In this document: positions 18,632 to 26,876 of the stretch, one piece after another
How the letters are laid out: every line of letters begins with the position of its first letter
Position numbering within the stretch: the stretch's first letter is position 1
Origin: CAVTPD01 sp963736575
GTDB lineage: Bacteria > Bacteroidota > Bacteroidia > Cytophagales > JAAEPT01
Direction of reading: 5' to 3'
Assembly: GCA_963736575.1 (NCBI GenBank)
Contig: CAVTPD010000001.1
Coordinates: forward strand, 868,001 to 932,000
DNA length: 64,000 nt
Made by a program: the position numbers and the translations under genes
Notes under the pieces: model-generated
The model's input: the letters and a program-made list of their open reading frames with translations, nothing else
Database searches by the model: none
What the model was told of the DNA's origin: nothing

Positions 18632-19525
18632 TTAAACTTGCTTTGGACGTCCTTTTCGGTTTATTACAAAAATGGCCATTATAGCCAATAAACCTCCTAT
18701 TACCGTATGGATTTGAATGGCTTCGCCCAGAAAAAAAGAAGCACCTAGCAAAGCACTAACGGGCACTATAAACATAAATGTACTGGTCTTTTTAGCACCC
18801 AATTGTGATGCGCCGTACATATAGCAAACCGTAGCAAGGGTAGAGTTTATTAAACCAATGTAAAGCAAATTACCCCAAAAGTGGGGGTGTTTAGAAAGCA
18901 ATAAACTTTTTACTTCCGAAAAGTCAACCGCAAAGCTCATAAGAACAACCACGGTTACGTGAATCCATAGAATAAAACTGAAGGGATTACCGTAACGGTT
19001 ACCGTAAGAGCTAATCACCGTCATTACCGCCCACGTAAAGGCAGCTATTAAAAAGATAAAATTCCCAGACATTAAAATGTTGTCTAAATTACCCCATACT
19101 TTTAATAAGATCATTCCGCCAGAAAAACCCATTAGTAGACCAATAACTTCAAATTTATTAGGGAGTTTACGGCTAATGATTGCCCCAATGATAAAGACAA
19201 AAACCGGATTAATAGTAGTGACTAAAACACCGCCAGCACCCGCAAAGCCTTTTTGTAAACCGGTAAAAAACAATAAACTATAAGAGCCTAAAAAGACACC
19301 CGCACCAATGGCGTATTTTATACCTTTTTTCTGAATTCTGAATTCCGTTTTAGTAAAATATAAAATGGGAGTTAAGGCCAATACAACAATCCAGAAACGG
19401 AGATAAGCAATGCTTAAGGCACTACCAAATTGAGAAAGGACTTTAGCAGAAGACCAGCTCATTCCCCAAATAATCATGCTTATGATCATGGCAAAAAGTA
19501 AGACTCTATTTTTATCGAAGTTCAA
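18632..19525 (-). CDS. EamA/DMT family transporter
   Basis: 297 aa with ten predicted hydrophobic helices in two repeated halves of five, the EamA arrangement. N-terminal half: VLLFAMIISMIIWGMSWSSAK, AYLRFWIVVLAL, LFFTGLQKGFAGAGGVLVTTINPVF. C-terminal half: NLLYIGLINSTLATVCYMYGASQLGAKKTSTFMFIVPVSALLGASFFLGE. These drug/metabolite transporters export amino acids, nucleosides or other small metabolites; the substrate cannot be read from sequence. It is convergent with the stress gene and shares the downstream terminator region. The C-terminus is basic (RKGRPKQV), as expected for a cytoplasmic tail. Confidence 0.88.
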   Translation of the reverse strand: MNFDKNRVLLFAMIISMIIWGMSWSSAKVLSQFGSALSIAYLRFWIVVLALTPILYFTKTEFRIQKKGIKYAIGAGVFLGSYSLLFFTGLQKGFAGAGGVLVTTINPVFVFIIGAIISRKLPNKFEVIGLLMGFSGGMILLKVWGNLDNILMSGNFIFLIAAFTWAVMTVISSYGNRYGNPFSFILWIHVTVVVLMSFAVDFSEVKSLLLSKHPHFWGNLLYIGLINSTLATVCYMYGASQLGAKKTSTFMFIVPVSALLGASFFLGEAIQIHTVIGGLLAIMAIFVINRKGRPKQV

Positions 19526-19599
19526 AGCGTTGTTATTGTATTAATTTCGGTCGAATATCTATTATTTAAATAACAGAAACAAAAACAAGCTTCAGAATA

Positions 19600-19630
19600 A
19601 AAAGCAAAAGCCAACATTTACGTTGGCTTT
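19600..19630 (-). terminator. Intrinsic terminator of the VOC gene
   Basis: AAAGCCAAC (19607-19615) pairs perfectly with GTTGGCTTT (19622-19630). Read on the - strand the hairpin is followed by a T-rich run (TGCTTTTTATT). It lies 27 bases beyond the stop of the VOC gene. Confidence 0.7.
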
Positions 19631-19656
19631 ATAAAACCGTGTGTTCTCTTAGTTAT

Positions 19657-20085
19657 TTATAAGGGGCAATTAACCATCCAGTTAATACCAAATTTATCGG
19701 TTAACATCCCAAAGTAAGCATTCCAGAAGGTTTTTTCTAGGGGCATGGTAATAGTACCGTCTGCGGCTAAACCAGTAAATACTTTTTTAGCTTCGGTTTC
19801 GTCTTCAGTATTTATAGAAATAGAAAAATTGTTTCCTATGGTGATTGGGCCGCCAAATTCAGCAGTGGCATCACTCCCCATTAAAATAGAATCTATGCCA
19901 ATAGGTAAAGCTATATGCATAATCTTTTGTGCATCTTCTTCCGACATCGGAGGCATGTCTTCTTCTTGGGGTAAGCTCTCAAATCTTTCTATATCTGAAA
20001 ATTTTCCACCAAAAATGGACTTGTAGAAATTGAAAGCTTCTTCACAATTTCCTTCAAAAGTTAAGTAGGTGTTTAGCTTTATCAT
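19657..20085 (-). CDS. VOC (glyoxalase/PhnB-like) family protein
   Basis: 142 aa. Single-domain vicinal-oxygen-chelate protein of the PhnB/3-demethylubiquinone-like subgroup: YLTFEGNCEEAFNFYKSIFGGKF at the start, MHIALPIGIDSILMGSD in the middle, ISINTEDETEAKKVFTGLAADGTITMPLEKTFWNAYFGMLTDKFGINWMVNC at the end. The closing FWNAYFGMLTDKFGINW block is diagnostic of the subgroup. Many members have no known substrate, so metal-dependent chemistry on a small molecule is only a family-level statement. Monocistronic, with its own terminator. Confidence 0.88.
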   Translation of the reverse strand: MIKLNTYLTFEGNCEEAFNFYKSIFGGKFSDIERFESLPQEEDMPPMSEEDAQKIMHIALPIGIDSILMGSDATAEFGGPITIGNNFSISINTEDETEAKKVFTGLAADGTITMPLEKTFWNAYFGMLTDKFGINWMVNCPL

Positions 20086-20154
20086 AATAGTAAAAGTTGT
20101 GTTCTCTAAAGTAGATTAATAATCTGAAATTCAGTCTATTAATGAAGGGTAAAT

Positions 20155-21093
20155 CTAAAACCTATATCCTAAGCAAATTCTGCCGTAGTGATGGTTATTA
20201 ATGGTTTTAATTTCACCACGCATGTAACGTAATTCCAAAAAACTAAAAAAGTTGTGGTACATAGCATGCAAAGAAGGGGCTACAAAATAAGAAAAGTGGT
20301 TTACGGTAGAAAAGTCTAAAGGTTTTTCATTCTGAAATAAATCGCCTTGCAGTGTAGCGTCGTAAGCCATTAAACGGATTCCGGCGTTAAATTTAAAGAA
20401 GACCTCAACATCCTTTTTTCCGCCTAAAACAGAATTCTGAGTAGACATACTTTTAGTGGGATTGTTAATTATGCCTGTTAAAAAAGAAAACGATGGCTCA
20501 ATAAACATATTAACATTACCTAATGAGGCTTTTGTATCGGTTAATAATTGCCAATAATTTTTAATTATAACGGCACGTTGATAACGACCAATAAAATTTA
20601 CGCCAATAAAGTTTTGTATTTGATTGTTCCAACCCTCCACACGATCTAAGTCTCTGATTTTAGTATGGAACCAATTTTGTAAACCCGCAGCACCCGAAGC
20701 CGGACCAATTACACCTAACTCCATACCAAGGCTTACTGTATTCTGTTTAAATAAATAGCTTTGTTGGTACGTGAAATAACTCCAACCAGCAAACGGACGG
20801 GTGGTTTCTGCATTAGAATTCAGTTTTTCTTCGTCTGGGGTAAATGCTTTTAAATCGAAAGATAATTTATGAAACCACTGATCTGATTTGTTAAGTAAAA
20901 GTGGTTTTTGTCTAGCTCGCCAGTTAAAATGCGTGTGCAATCCATAAGTATAATAACGATCCGTTCGGTCAAAAGTCACAAAGTAGTCGTTATCGGTAGC
21001 TAAAACTACTTGGTAATTAACCTGTTCGGTAGTGTCTTGTGCGTTTAGCCAATAAGAGAAAAAGACGCATACAACAAATAAACATTGTTTCAT
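20155..21093 (-). CDS. LpxR-like lipid A deacylase family outer-membrane protein
   Basis: 312 aa using the ATG at 21093, which gives a clean signal peptide (MKQCLFVVCVFFSYWLNAQ); a GTG six codons upstream is open. Just after the signal comes ATDNDYFVTFDRTDRYYTYGLHTHF, matching the LpxR/DUF2219 hallmark DND.f...DRYYTnG, and the rest alternates beta strands, ending in an aromatic residue (GRICLGYRF) as outer-membrane barrels do. LpxR removes the 3' acyloxyacyl group from lipid A in enteric bacteria; whether this distant relative has that activity is not known. Divergent from the kinase gene at 21182. Confidence 0.7.
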   Translation of the reverse strand: MKQCLFVVCVFFSYWLNAQDTTEQVNYQVVLATDNDYFVTFDRTDRYYTYGLHTHFNWRARQKPLLLNKSDQWFHKLSFDLKAFTPDEEKLNSNAETTRPFAGWSYFTYQQSYLFKQNTVSLGMELGVIGPASGAAGLQNWFHTKIRDLDRVEGWNNQIQNFIGVNFIGRYQRAVIIKNYWQLLTDTKASLGNVNMFIEPSFSFLTGIINNPTKSMSTQNSVLGGKKDVEVFFKFNAGIRLMAYDATLQGDLFQNEKPLDFSTVNHFSYFVAPSLHAMYHNFFSFLELRYMRGEIKTINNHHYGRICLGYRF

Positions 21094-21153
21094 ATAAAAG
21101 GTTAACACCACATTTCTGAAAAATGTTTAATGGGTCGGATAAATAACTTAAGT

Positions 21154-21161
21154 TATATTTG
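21154..21161 (+). promoter_or_regulatory. -7 box (TATATTTG) upstream of the kinase gene
   Basis: Exact match to the Bacteroidota -7 consensus TAnnTTTG, 20 bases before the ATG at 21182, so the 5' leader would be short. No good -33 TTTG is seen at the usual distance. Confidence 0.4.
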
Positions 21162-21181
21162 AAGCCCGAAAAGCGATTCTA

Positions 21182-22169
21182 ATGAATGAATATTTTAATC
21201 ACTGTATAAAAGAAGCAAGTGGTGCCAGCCAAATTTTTCAGCAAGAAATAATACAAGAATTATGGAGTGGCTATGGGCAAATTATACGCTTTGCTTTACA
21301 AGATGCTGAACGCAAAACAGTGGTTGTGAAACACGTTCGTTTACCCGAAAATGAAAAACATCCGCGTGGGTGGAATACCAATATTTCGCACCAAAGGAAA
21401 ATAAAATCCTACCAAGTAGAAACAGCGTGGTATACCCAATTCAGCCAAATAGAGTACTCATAAATGCCGAATGCCCCAATGTTTGGCAGTAGAAACCCAA
21501 GGCGATGAAGTACTAATGGTATTAGAAGATTTAAACGAAAGTGGATTTCCGGTTCGTAAAAACACAATCAATTGGCCCGAAATGGAAGCTTGTATAAAAT
21601 GGCTGGCCAATTTCCATGCGGTATACATGCAGACTAAACCCATTGGGTTATGGGAAACGGGCACGTATTGGCATTTAGAAACCCGTTCCGAAGAATTAGA
21701 AGCACTGGATGATTTCGCCTTAAAAAATGCAGCAGAACGGTTAGATAGTAAGTTGAAATCGGCACGTTACCAAACCTTAGTACACGGGGATGCTAAGCTG
21801 GCTAACTTCTGTTTTTCTGAAAACGGAATGGAAGTAGCTGCGGTTGATTTTCAGTATGTGGGTGGTGGTTGCGGTATGAAAGACCTAGCCTATTTTGTAG
21901 GCAGTTGTTTGAATGAAAAAGATTGTGAACGCTTAGAGTCGGACATCTTAAAGGTCTATTTTTCGGAATTAAAAACAGCCTTAACAATAATGCATCCTGA
22001 AATAAATACTGAAGAAGTGGAGAAAGAAGGACGTAATTTATACCCTGTAGCATGGACTGATTTTCACCGCTTCCTTAAAGGGTGGAGTCCCGGGCATTGG
22101 AAAATAAACGACTACAGTGAACGTTTGGCGCAAAAAGTAATAACAGATCTTACCCTAGAACAACAGTAA
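21182..22169 (+). pseudogene. Phosphotransferase (ecdysteroid-kinase/choline-kinase-like), frameshifted
   Basis: Two adjacent open segments together make one kinase-fold protein of about 328 residues. The first (21182-21463) holds the N-lobe (GASQIFQQEIIQELWSGYG, TVVVKHVRLP with the ATP-site lysine). The second, readable in its frame from 21453, has VLMVLEDLNESGF, the catalytic loop LVHGDAKLANF (HxDxxxxN) and the DFG-like AVDFQYVGGG. The frames switch between 21453 and 21463 and removing one base joins them. Family members phosphorylate small hydroxylated compounds. Translation of only the second half would give a C-lobe fragment. It lies 2 bases upstream of an inositol-phosphatase-family gene, so a kinase/phosphatase pair is plausible. 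True mutation or a sequence error cannot be told apart here. Confidence 0.75.
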
Positions 22170-22171
22170 TT

Positions 22172-23047
22172 ATGGAATTAAGTCCATTCAATTTAACAGA
22201 ACTTTGTGATGTAGCCTTAGATGCCGCAAAGCAAGCCGGTGAATTAATAGCTACTTATGCCGAACAAGAAATTGTGGTTCATAAAAAAGAAGTGGGTACT
22301 AGTTTGGCTTCTCAAGTAGTAACTGAGGTAGACCAAAAAAGCCAAGACCTTATTTTAGAATTGCTCACGCCTACTTTAACAGAATATGATTTAGGCTTAC
22401 TTACTGAAGAAAGTGAAGACAACGGATCGCGTTTTGAAAAAGACTATTTCTGGTGCATAGATCCTTTAGATGGTACTTTGCCGTTCACCGAAAAAAGAAA
22501 AGGTTATGCCGTTTCCATTGCTTTAGTAGCTAAAAATGGGGAATCTGTTATTGGAGTAATTTACGAGCCTTTAACAAAATTGTGTTGTTGGGCTATAAAA
22601 GAAGGAGGAGTTTTTAAAACGGAAAAGAAAATACTAGAAGTACAGCAAAACAATACCTTAACATTAATATGTGACCGTGCTTTCAATCAGCATTCAAATT
22701 ATAAAAATACAGTAGCTTCATTAAAAGAAACGGCGTTAAGCTTGGGGTATACTGGGCTTAATCTTATGGAAGGTGGTGGTTCGGTAATGAATGCCATTTG
22801 GGTTTTGCAATACCAGCCGGCATGTTATTTTAAATTTCCGAAGAAAGAAAAAGGCGGCGGTAATCTGTGGGACTATGCAGCAACAGCCTGTATTTTTAAT
22901 GAAATGGGAATGCCGGTTTTAGATGTGCACGGTAATGCTTTAAACTTGAATGCTAAAGGGTCTACTTTTTTTAATGAAATAGGGGTTTTGTTTGCTTCGG
23001 AAGAGCAGCTAGTGAAGCCTATTCTAAGCTTAAACGCAGGTATTTAA
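22172..23047 (+). CDS. Inositol monophosphatase / CysQ-like family phosphatase
   Basis: 291 aa. Metal-site motifs of the lithium-sensitive phosphatase family are all present: LLTEESED (motif 1 Glu), WCIDPLDGTLPF (DPxDGT) and, near the C-terminus, GGNLWDYAATACIF (WDxAA). Length suits a single-domain IMPase/CysQ enzyme. Members hydrolyse inositol phosphate, fructose bisphosphate or 3'(2')-phosphoadenosine phosphates; DGTLPF rather than DGTxNF or DGTKEF leaves the substrate open. The start codon is 2 bases after the upstream kinase stop, so they are probably one transcription unit. Confidence 0.88.
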   Translation: MELSPFNLTELCDVALDAAKQAGELIATYAEQEIVVHKKEVGTSLASQVVTEVDQKSQDLILELLTPTLTEYDLGLLTEESEDNGSRFEKDYFWCIDPLDGTLPFTEKRKGYAVSIALVAKNGESVIGVIYEPLTKLCCWAIKEGGVFKTEKKILEVQQNNTLTLICDRAFNQHSNYKNTVASLKETALSLGYTGLNLMEGGGSVMNAIWVLQYQPACYFKFPKKEKGGGNLWDYAATACIFNEMGMPVLDVHGNALNLNAKGSTFFNEIGVLFASEEQLVKPILSLNAGI

Positions 23048-23103
23048 CACCAATTAGTTATTTTAATGTATTTTGTAGAAGTTTTTTATAAAAGTTAAAT
23101 ACT

Positions 23104-24732
23104 ATGAATTTAAGAGTAAGCTTCTTTTTGTCCTTTTTGTTAATAGGACTTTTTACTTCGGCACAAGAAATAAAAACATCGGAAGATTTTGATGTGCAAT
23201 TAAGTAAGCCCTATAGAGTAATTGATGCGTATGAAAAAAGATACGAAAGCAGCGATGAATATGTGGTAGCCTTAAAAATCACCAAAACAGTGGTTAATGT
23301 TCAAAGTTTTGATATTGAAACCTTAACTCAAAAAGGATCAAACGAGTATAAAGATTTTAGCAGAGATACAGAGTTCGAATATTTTACAGAACTAAGCGGT
23401 AAGTTTTATTTAATCTATTCTTCTTATGATAGAAGGGCGGATAAGGAGCAGCTTTTCCGTAGAGAAATAGATCCTAAAACAGCAAAATTCAAAAACAGCG
23501 GGGAACTTCTAATAGAAGTAAATGGCAAAATAGCAGGTGACTTATACAGTGGCCCATGGTACAATTATAAAACTACCAATAAGTACCGAATTGAACGTTC
23601 CAGAGAAAAAGAAAAACTGTTGGTGTTGTATCGTTTATCACCCGAAAAGAGAGCCGACAATAAGAATTATGATAATATAGGGCTGCATGTATTTGATAGT
23701 AACCTAAGTCAGCAATGGGAGAAGGTGATTGAAATGCCACATACCGAAAAAAAGATGGACTATTTCGATCGTTCGGTTAATGCAGATGGGGATGTTTATA
23801 TTCTAGCTAAAGTTTATAACGATGAAACTACCGATGATGTGAAGTCTAAAAGATCCGAAGATCCTAATTACCATATGGAGCTGTTTTTGGTAAAAGCTGG
23901 CGGCGCAGACATAAAGAAAGAGAAAATAATTATTGAAGGGAAGTTTATTAATTCGCTTATGTTGTATGAAGCCACTAAAGACTTTATGGTAATTGGTGGT
24001 TATTACCAAGACCCAGGTACTAAATACGGTGTAAGTGGAGTCTATCTTATTAAGGTGAAAAAAGACGGTGAATTATACGACCAGTATTATCACGAAATAC
24101 CGCTTGAAATATTAAACCAAAATGTTAGAAAGGTAGAGGCTAGAAAAAATTCCAGAGATGAAGAAAAAGGGAAGTCATCTTTTAAAAACCTATTGTTAAA
24201 AAGAATTGTTACTGCCGAAGATGGCAGCGTGGTGTTAATTGGTGAACAGTACGAATTAGAAATTAGAACCTCAACCAGCGCAAATGGTTCGGTTTATACC
24301 TACATTACACATCACTACGATAATATTTTAATTACCAGAATTGGCGTTGACGGTAAATTAAACTGGATGCATAAAATACCCAAAGAACAAAAGGGTAAAT
24401 CTAAGCCGGGCGGAATGTCTTTTCAGTATATGAACAACGGAGATAGCCATTACTTACTTTATTTAGATAACATTAAAAATTTAAATCTTGAAAAAGATGA
24501 AGACCCAGCATTGCATCTAAACGGTTCTGGTGGCTATTTAACCAGTGCTAAAATTGAGCACGGCAGTGGGATTTCATCTAAACATTCTTTGTTTGATGTT
24601 CGCGATGTAAAAGGAATTGAAGCGGACCAATTTGAAACCAATAGAATCGTACAACTTTCCGATAATGAAATAGCTGTAGAAGTTTATAAAAAGAAGAAAG
24701 AAGACATCTGGATAAGGGTGAAGCTGAAATAG
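23104..24732 (+). CDS. Uncharacterised secreted protein
   Basis: 542 aa. Signal peptide at residues 1-20 (MNLRVSFFLSFLLIGLFTSAQ). The mature part is rich in beta strands and charged residues, with repeated short blocks of the type Y.LAKVYND / FMVIGGYYQDPG / VVLIGEQYELEIR / ILITRIGVDGKLNW, which suggests a beta-propeller, but no known propeller signature or catalytic motif is recognised. No C-terminal T9SS sorting domain, so it is probably periplasmic. Similar proteins are frequent hypotheticals in Flavobacteriia. It has its own terminator. Confidence 0.7.
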   Translation: MNLRVSFFLSFLLIGLFTSAQEIKTSEDFDVQLSKPYRVIDAYEKRYESSDEYVVALKITKTVVNVQSFDIETLTQKGSNEYKDFSRDTEFEYFTELSGKFYLIYSSYDRRADKEQLFRREIDPKTAKFKNSGELLIEVNGKIAGDLYSGPWYNYKTTNKYRIERSREKEKLLVLYRLSPEKRADNKNYDNIGLHVFDSNLSQQWEKVIEMPHTEKKMDYFDRSVNADGDVYILAKVYNDETTDDVKSKRSEDPNYHMELFLVKAGGADIKKEKIIIEGKFINSLMLYEATKDFMVIGGYYQDPGTKYGVSGVYLIKVKKDGELYDQYYHEIPLEILNQNVRKVEARKNSRDEEKGKSSFKNLLLKRIVTAEDGSVVLIGEQYELEIRTSTSANGSVYTYITHHYDNILITRIGVDGKLNWMHKIPKEQKGKSKPGGMSFQYMNNGDSHYLLYLDNIKNLNLEKDEDPALHLNGSGGYLTSAKIEHGSGISSKHSLFDVRDVKGIEADQFETNRIVQLSDNEIAVEVYKKKKEDIWIRVKLK

Positions 24733-24755
24733 AATTCAGAAACCATTTTTAAATT

Positions 24756-24784
24756 AAAGCCCTGCAGATGTAGGGCTTTTTTTA
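24756..24784 (+). terminator. Intrinsic terminator
   Basis: Perfect 8-bp stem AAAGCCCT / AGGGCTTT (24756-24763 with 24772-24779), 8-base loop, followed by a run of T. Lies 23 bases after the stop of the 542-aa secreted protein. Confidence 0.8.
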
Positions 24785-24829
24785 TGCATATTGAACTTTA
24801 TAGCCCGTTTTTGACTTTATAACCTGAAC

Positions 24830-26023
24830 GTGCTAAATCCCCCAAACATTCTGAAGTCAATAGTTTTAAAGTCGATCGTGTTTAAGCTTATGACTTTCGT
24901 TTTTTTCGTTTTTTCAGTACCCAGTTATGGGCAAGAGGTAGTAGAAAAAGTAACTACCATTTTCGAACATGAAATAGGAAAACAAAAAGATACTAGCCAT
25001 TACCATACTAAGTATGTGTTAGCACCTATAATTTCTTACGAGCCCTCAACAAGTTTAGGTGTTGGTATTGGATCAAAATTGTTATTTAAATTCCCAAAAT
25101 CGTTTGAAGAAACCAGAACCTCAAACATCCCTATTGCAGCACGTTATACCTTAAAAAAGCAATTTATCCTTAGTACAGATTTTACTGTATTTACCAACCA
25201 AGAAAAATGGATGCTAAAGGGAAAAATTTCTTTATTAAAATTCCCGTTTCTCTATTACGGAATAGGCAGTAATTCTAAAGAAGAAGACCAAGTAGAATTA
25301 AGCTACAATCAGTTTTTATTTGAGCCATTGCTGCTTAAACAAGTAAAAAAATACTTGTTTTTAGGTGGTGGGTTACGTTATAATTCCATCTATAACACCT
25401 ATGAATACGGTGAGTTAGGTGATGAAGGCGAGAAAATATCTCGTCAAGATTCTTTAGGGGTAAGCGCATTGGGGTTTGAGTTGGCCATTAGTTACGATAG
25501 CCGAGATAATATTTTAAACGCCAGTAAAGGCTATTTTATAGAATATACTTTAGGTACTTACGATGAATCCTGGGGGTCTTCACACTCTTTTAATTTATCT
25601 AAACTAAATGCCAGAACATATAGAAAAGTTTGGAAACACCGCCCAGATGTAATTGCGTTTGAATTTTATTCGCGCTTTTCTTGGGGAAATGTTCCATTAT
25701 TAGAATACTCAACCCTAGGCGGGCATGAATTATTGCGTGGTGTATCTGAAGGAAGATACCGAGATAAACACGCTATTTATTTTCAGACGGAATACCGGTG
25801 GCAAACCTTTGAGAGGATAGGTTTTGTTTTTTTTGCAGGAACAGGAGATGTGTTTAATCAATTTGATCAAATAAAACCAGATTCATTTAAAGCGAATTTT
25901 GGAACAGGCCTGCGCTTAAAAATTGTTAAAGCCGAAAATTTAAATATCCGTTTCGATTATGGATTTGTAACCGGTAACGAATTTGACCACAACATCTATC
26001 TAAATATTGCGGAAGCTTTTTAA
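24830..26023 (+). CDS. BamA/TamA family outer-membrane barrel protein
   Basis: Up to 397 aa. From about residue 60 the protein matches the D15/Omp85 surface-antigen barrel: PIISYEPSTSLGVGIGSKLLF, alternating amphipathic strands, SYDSRDNILNASKGYF (the conserved SRDn...GYF block), LGGHELLRGVSEGRYRD (the L6 loop (V/I)RG(F/Y)-like motif) and a C-terminal strand. No POTRA domains are present upstream, so it is a bare barrel rather than full BamA. The start is uncertain: GTG at 24830 gives a long signal peptide; GTG at 24878 or ATG at 24890 (MTFVFFVFSVPSYGQ) are alternatives. Role in outer-membrane assembly or transport is inferred only. Confidence 0.78.
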   Translation: MLNPPNILKSIVLKSIVFKLMTFVFFVFSVPSYGQEVVEKVTTIFEHEIGKQKDTSHYHTKYVLAPIISYEPSTSLGVGIGSKLLFKFPKSFEETRTSNIPIAARYTLKKQFILSTDFTVFTNQEKWMLKGKISLLKFPFLYYGIGSNSKEEDQVELSYNQFLFEPLLLKQVKKYLFLGGGLRYNSIYNTYEYGELGDEGEKISRQDSLGVSALGFELAISYDSRDNILNASKGYFIEYTLGTYDESWGSSHSFNLSKLNARTYRKVWKHRPDVIAFEFYSRFSWGNVPLLEYSTLGGHELLRGVSEGRYRDKHAIYFQTEYRWQTFERIGFVFFAGTGDVFNQFDQIKPDSFKANFGTGLRLKIVKAENLNIRFDYGFVTGNEFDHNIYLNIAEAF

Positions 26024-26039
26024 TAAGCGATTTATAAAA

Positions 26040-26876
26040 TTATAAATCAATTGATTTCCCTTGTAATTGGCTTTCTTCTAAAGGTAATATTTCGCAATTA
26101 TCCCAAATTCCGTTTTTTAACGTATTGGCATACTCCTGTGGAAGACCGTTTTTAATCATTAATTCGAAAGCCTCAATAAAATTATATTCTAAAGTATAAT
26201 GATTTATGGTTATTTCGCCGTTATTCTGTTCGTCTAAAACCATATACCAGACATTAGGTTCACCATTATTGGCTGGCATACCAATAACTCCTGAATTTAA
26301 CCAGTAATGATTATCAGATTTATCTGTAAAAGGTAAACCAGAATGACCTGCCAATATAATATTGCTAAGTGAATCTTTAAAATTCTTTAACTTAATAGCC
26401 CAAGGGGAAGATTTAAAAATATATTCAGAAGTATCGTGAAAAGAGCCATGTACCACCAATCCGTTTAATTCCGAATAGGTGAAATGGATATAGTCGGGTA
26501 AACTTTTCATCCATTCAATAGATGCTTTACTCAGTTTTTTTTGGGAATACGGGTACCATTGTCTAGAAAAAGTATCACAACGCCCACCGCTAACAAAGTC
26601 ACAGCCACAATCTTCTTTATTTTCACGCAATTGTATTTCCACATTACCGGCAATACTATTAATTCCCCATTGTTTAATGGTATTAATACACTCTTCGGGT
26701 TGTGCACAATAACCAACAATATCTCCGGTACAAATAATATTACTAGGTGAAATTTCAAGACTTTCGGCTATTTGCTGTAATCTTTTTAAAGCCTGAAAAT
26801 TACTATATACTCCCCCGAATACAAGAATTTTTCCGTGAAGAGCACCAATGTTTTGAGTTGTCTTATTTCTTTCCAT
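26040..26876 (-). CDS. Metallophosphoesterase-like protein lacking the usual DxH motif
   Basis: 278 aa from the ATG at 26876 (MERNKTTQNIG); a start eleven codons upstream would lengthen the overlap. The calcineurin-like fold is recognisable from ILVFGGVYSNFQAL, IICTGDIVGYC (GD at 51-52), AGNVEIQL (GN at 77-78), VVHGSFHD and ILAGHSG. Motif 1, normally D-x-H, reads G-x-Y here; GNH reads GNV; GHTH reads GHSG. Six cysteines cluster around these sites (49, 57, 63, 90, 92, 100). The same pattern occurs, as far as I recall, in a known subgroup annotated as metallophosphoesterase. The gene overlaps the symporter stop by 14 bases and is the last gene of the SusC/SusD operon. Confidence 0.75.
   Translation of the reverse strand: MERNKTTQNIGALHGKILVFGGVYSNFQALKRLQQIAESLEISPSNIICTGDIVGYCAQPEECINTIKQWGINSIAGNVEIQLRENKEDCGCDFVSGGRCDTFSRQWYPYSQKKLSKASIEWMKSLPDYIHFTYSELNGLVVHGSFHDTSEYIFKSSPWAIKLKNFKDSLSNIILAGHSGLPFTDKSDNHYWLNSGVIGMPANNGEPNVWYMVLDEQNNGEITINHYTLEYNFIEAFELMIKNGLPQEYANTLKNGIWDNCEILPLEESQLQGKSIDL

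Noticed and set aside
21453..21463. Programmed frameshifting at the kinase gene break
   Set aside because: No slippery heptamer or downstream structure is evident, and similar one-base breaks occur in two other unrelated genes here, so an error or mutation is more likely.
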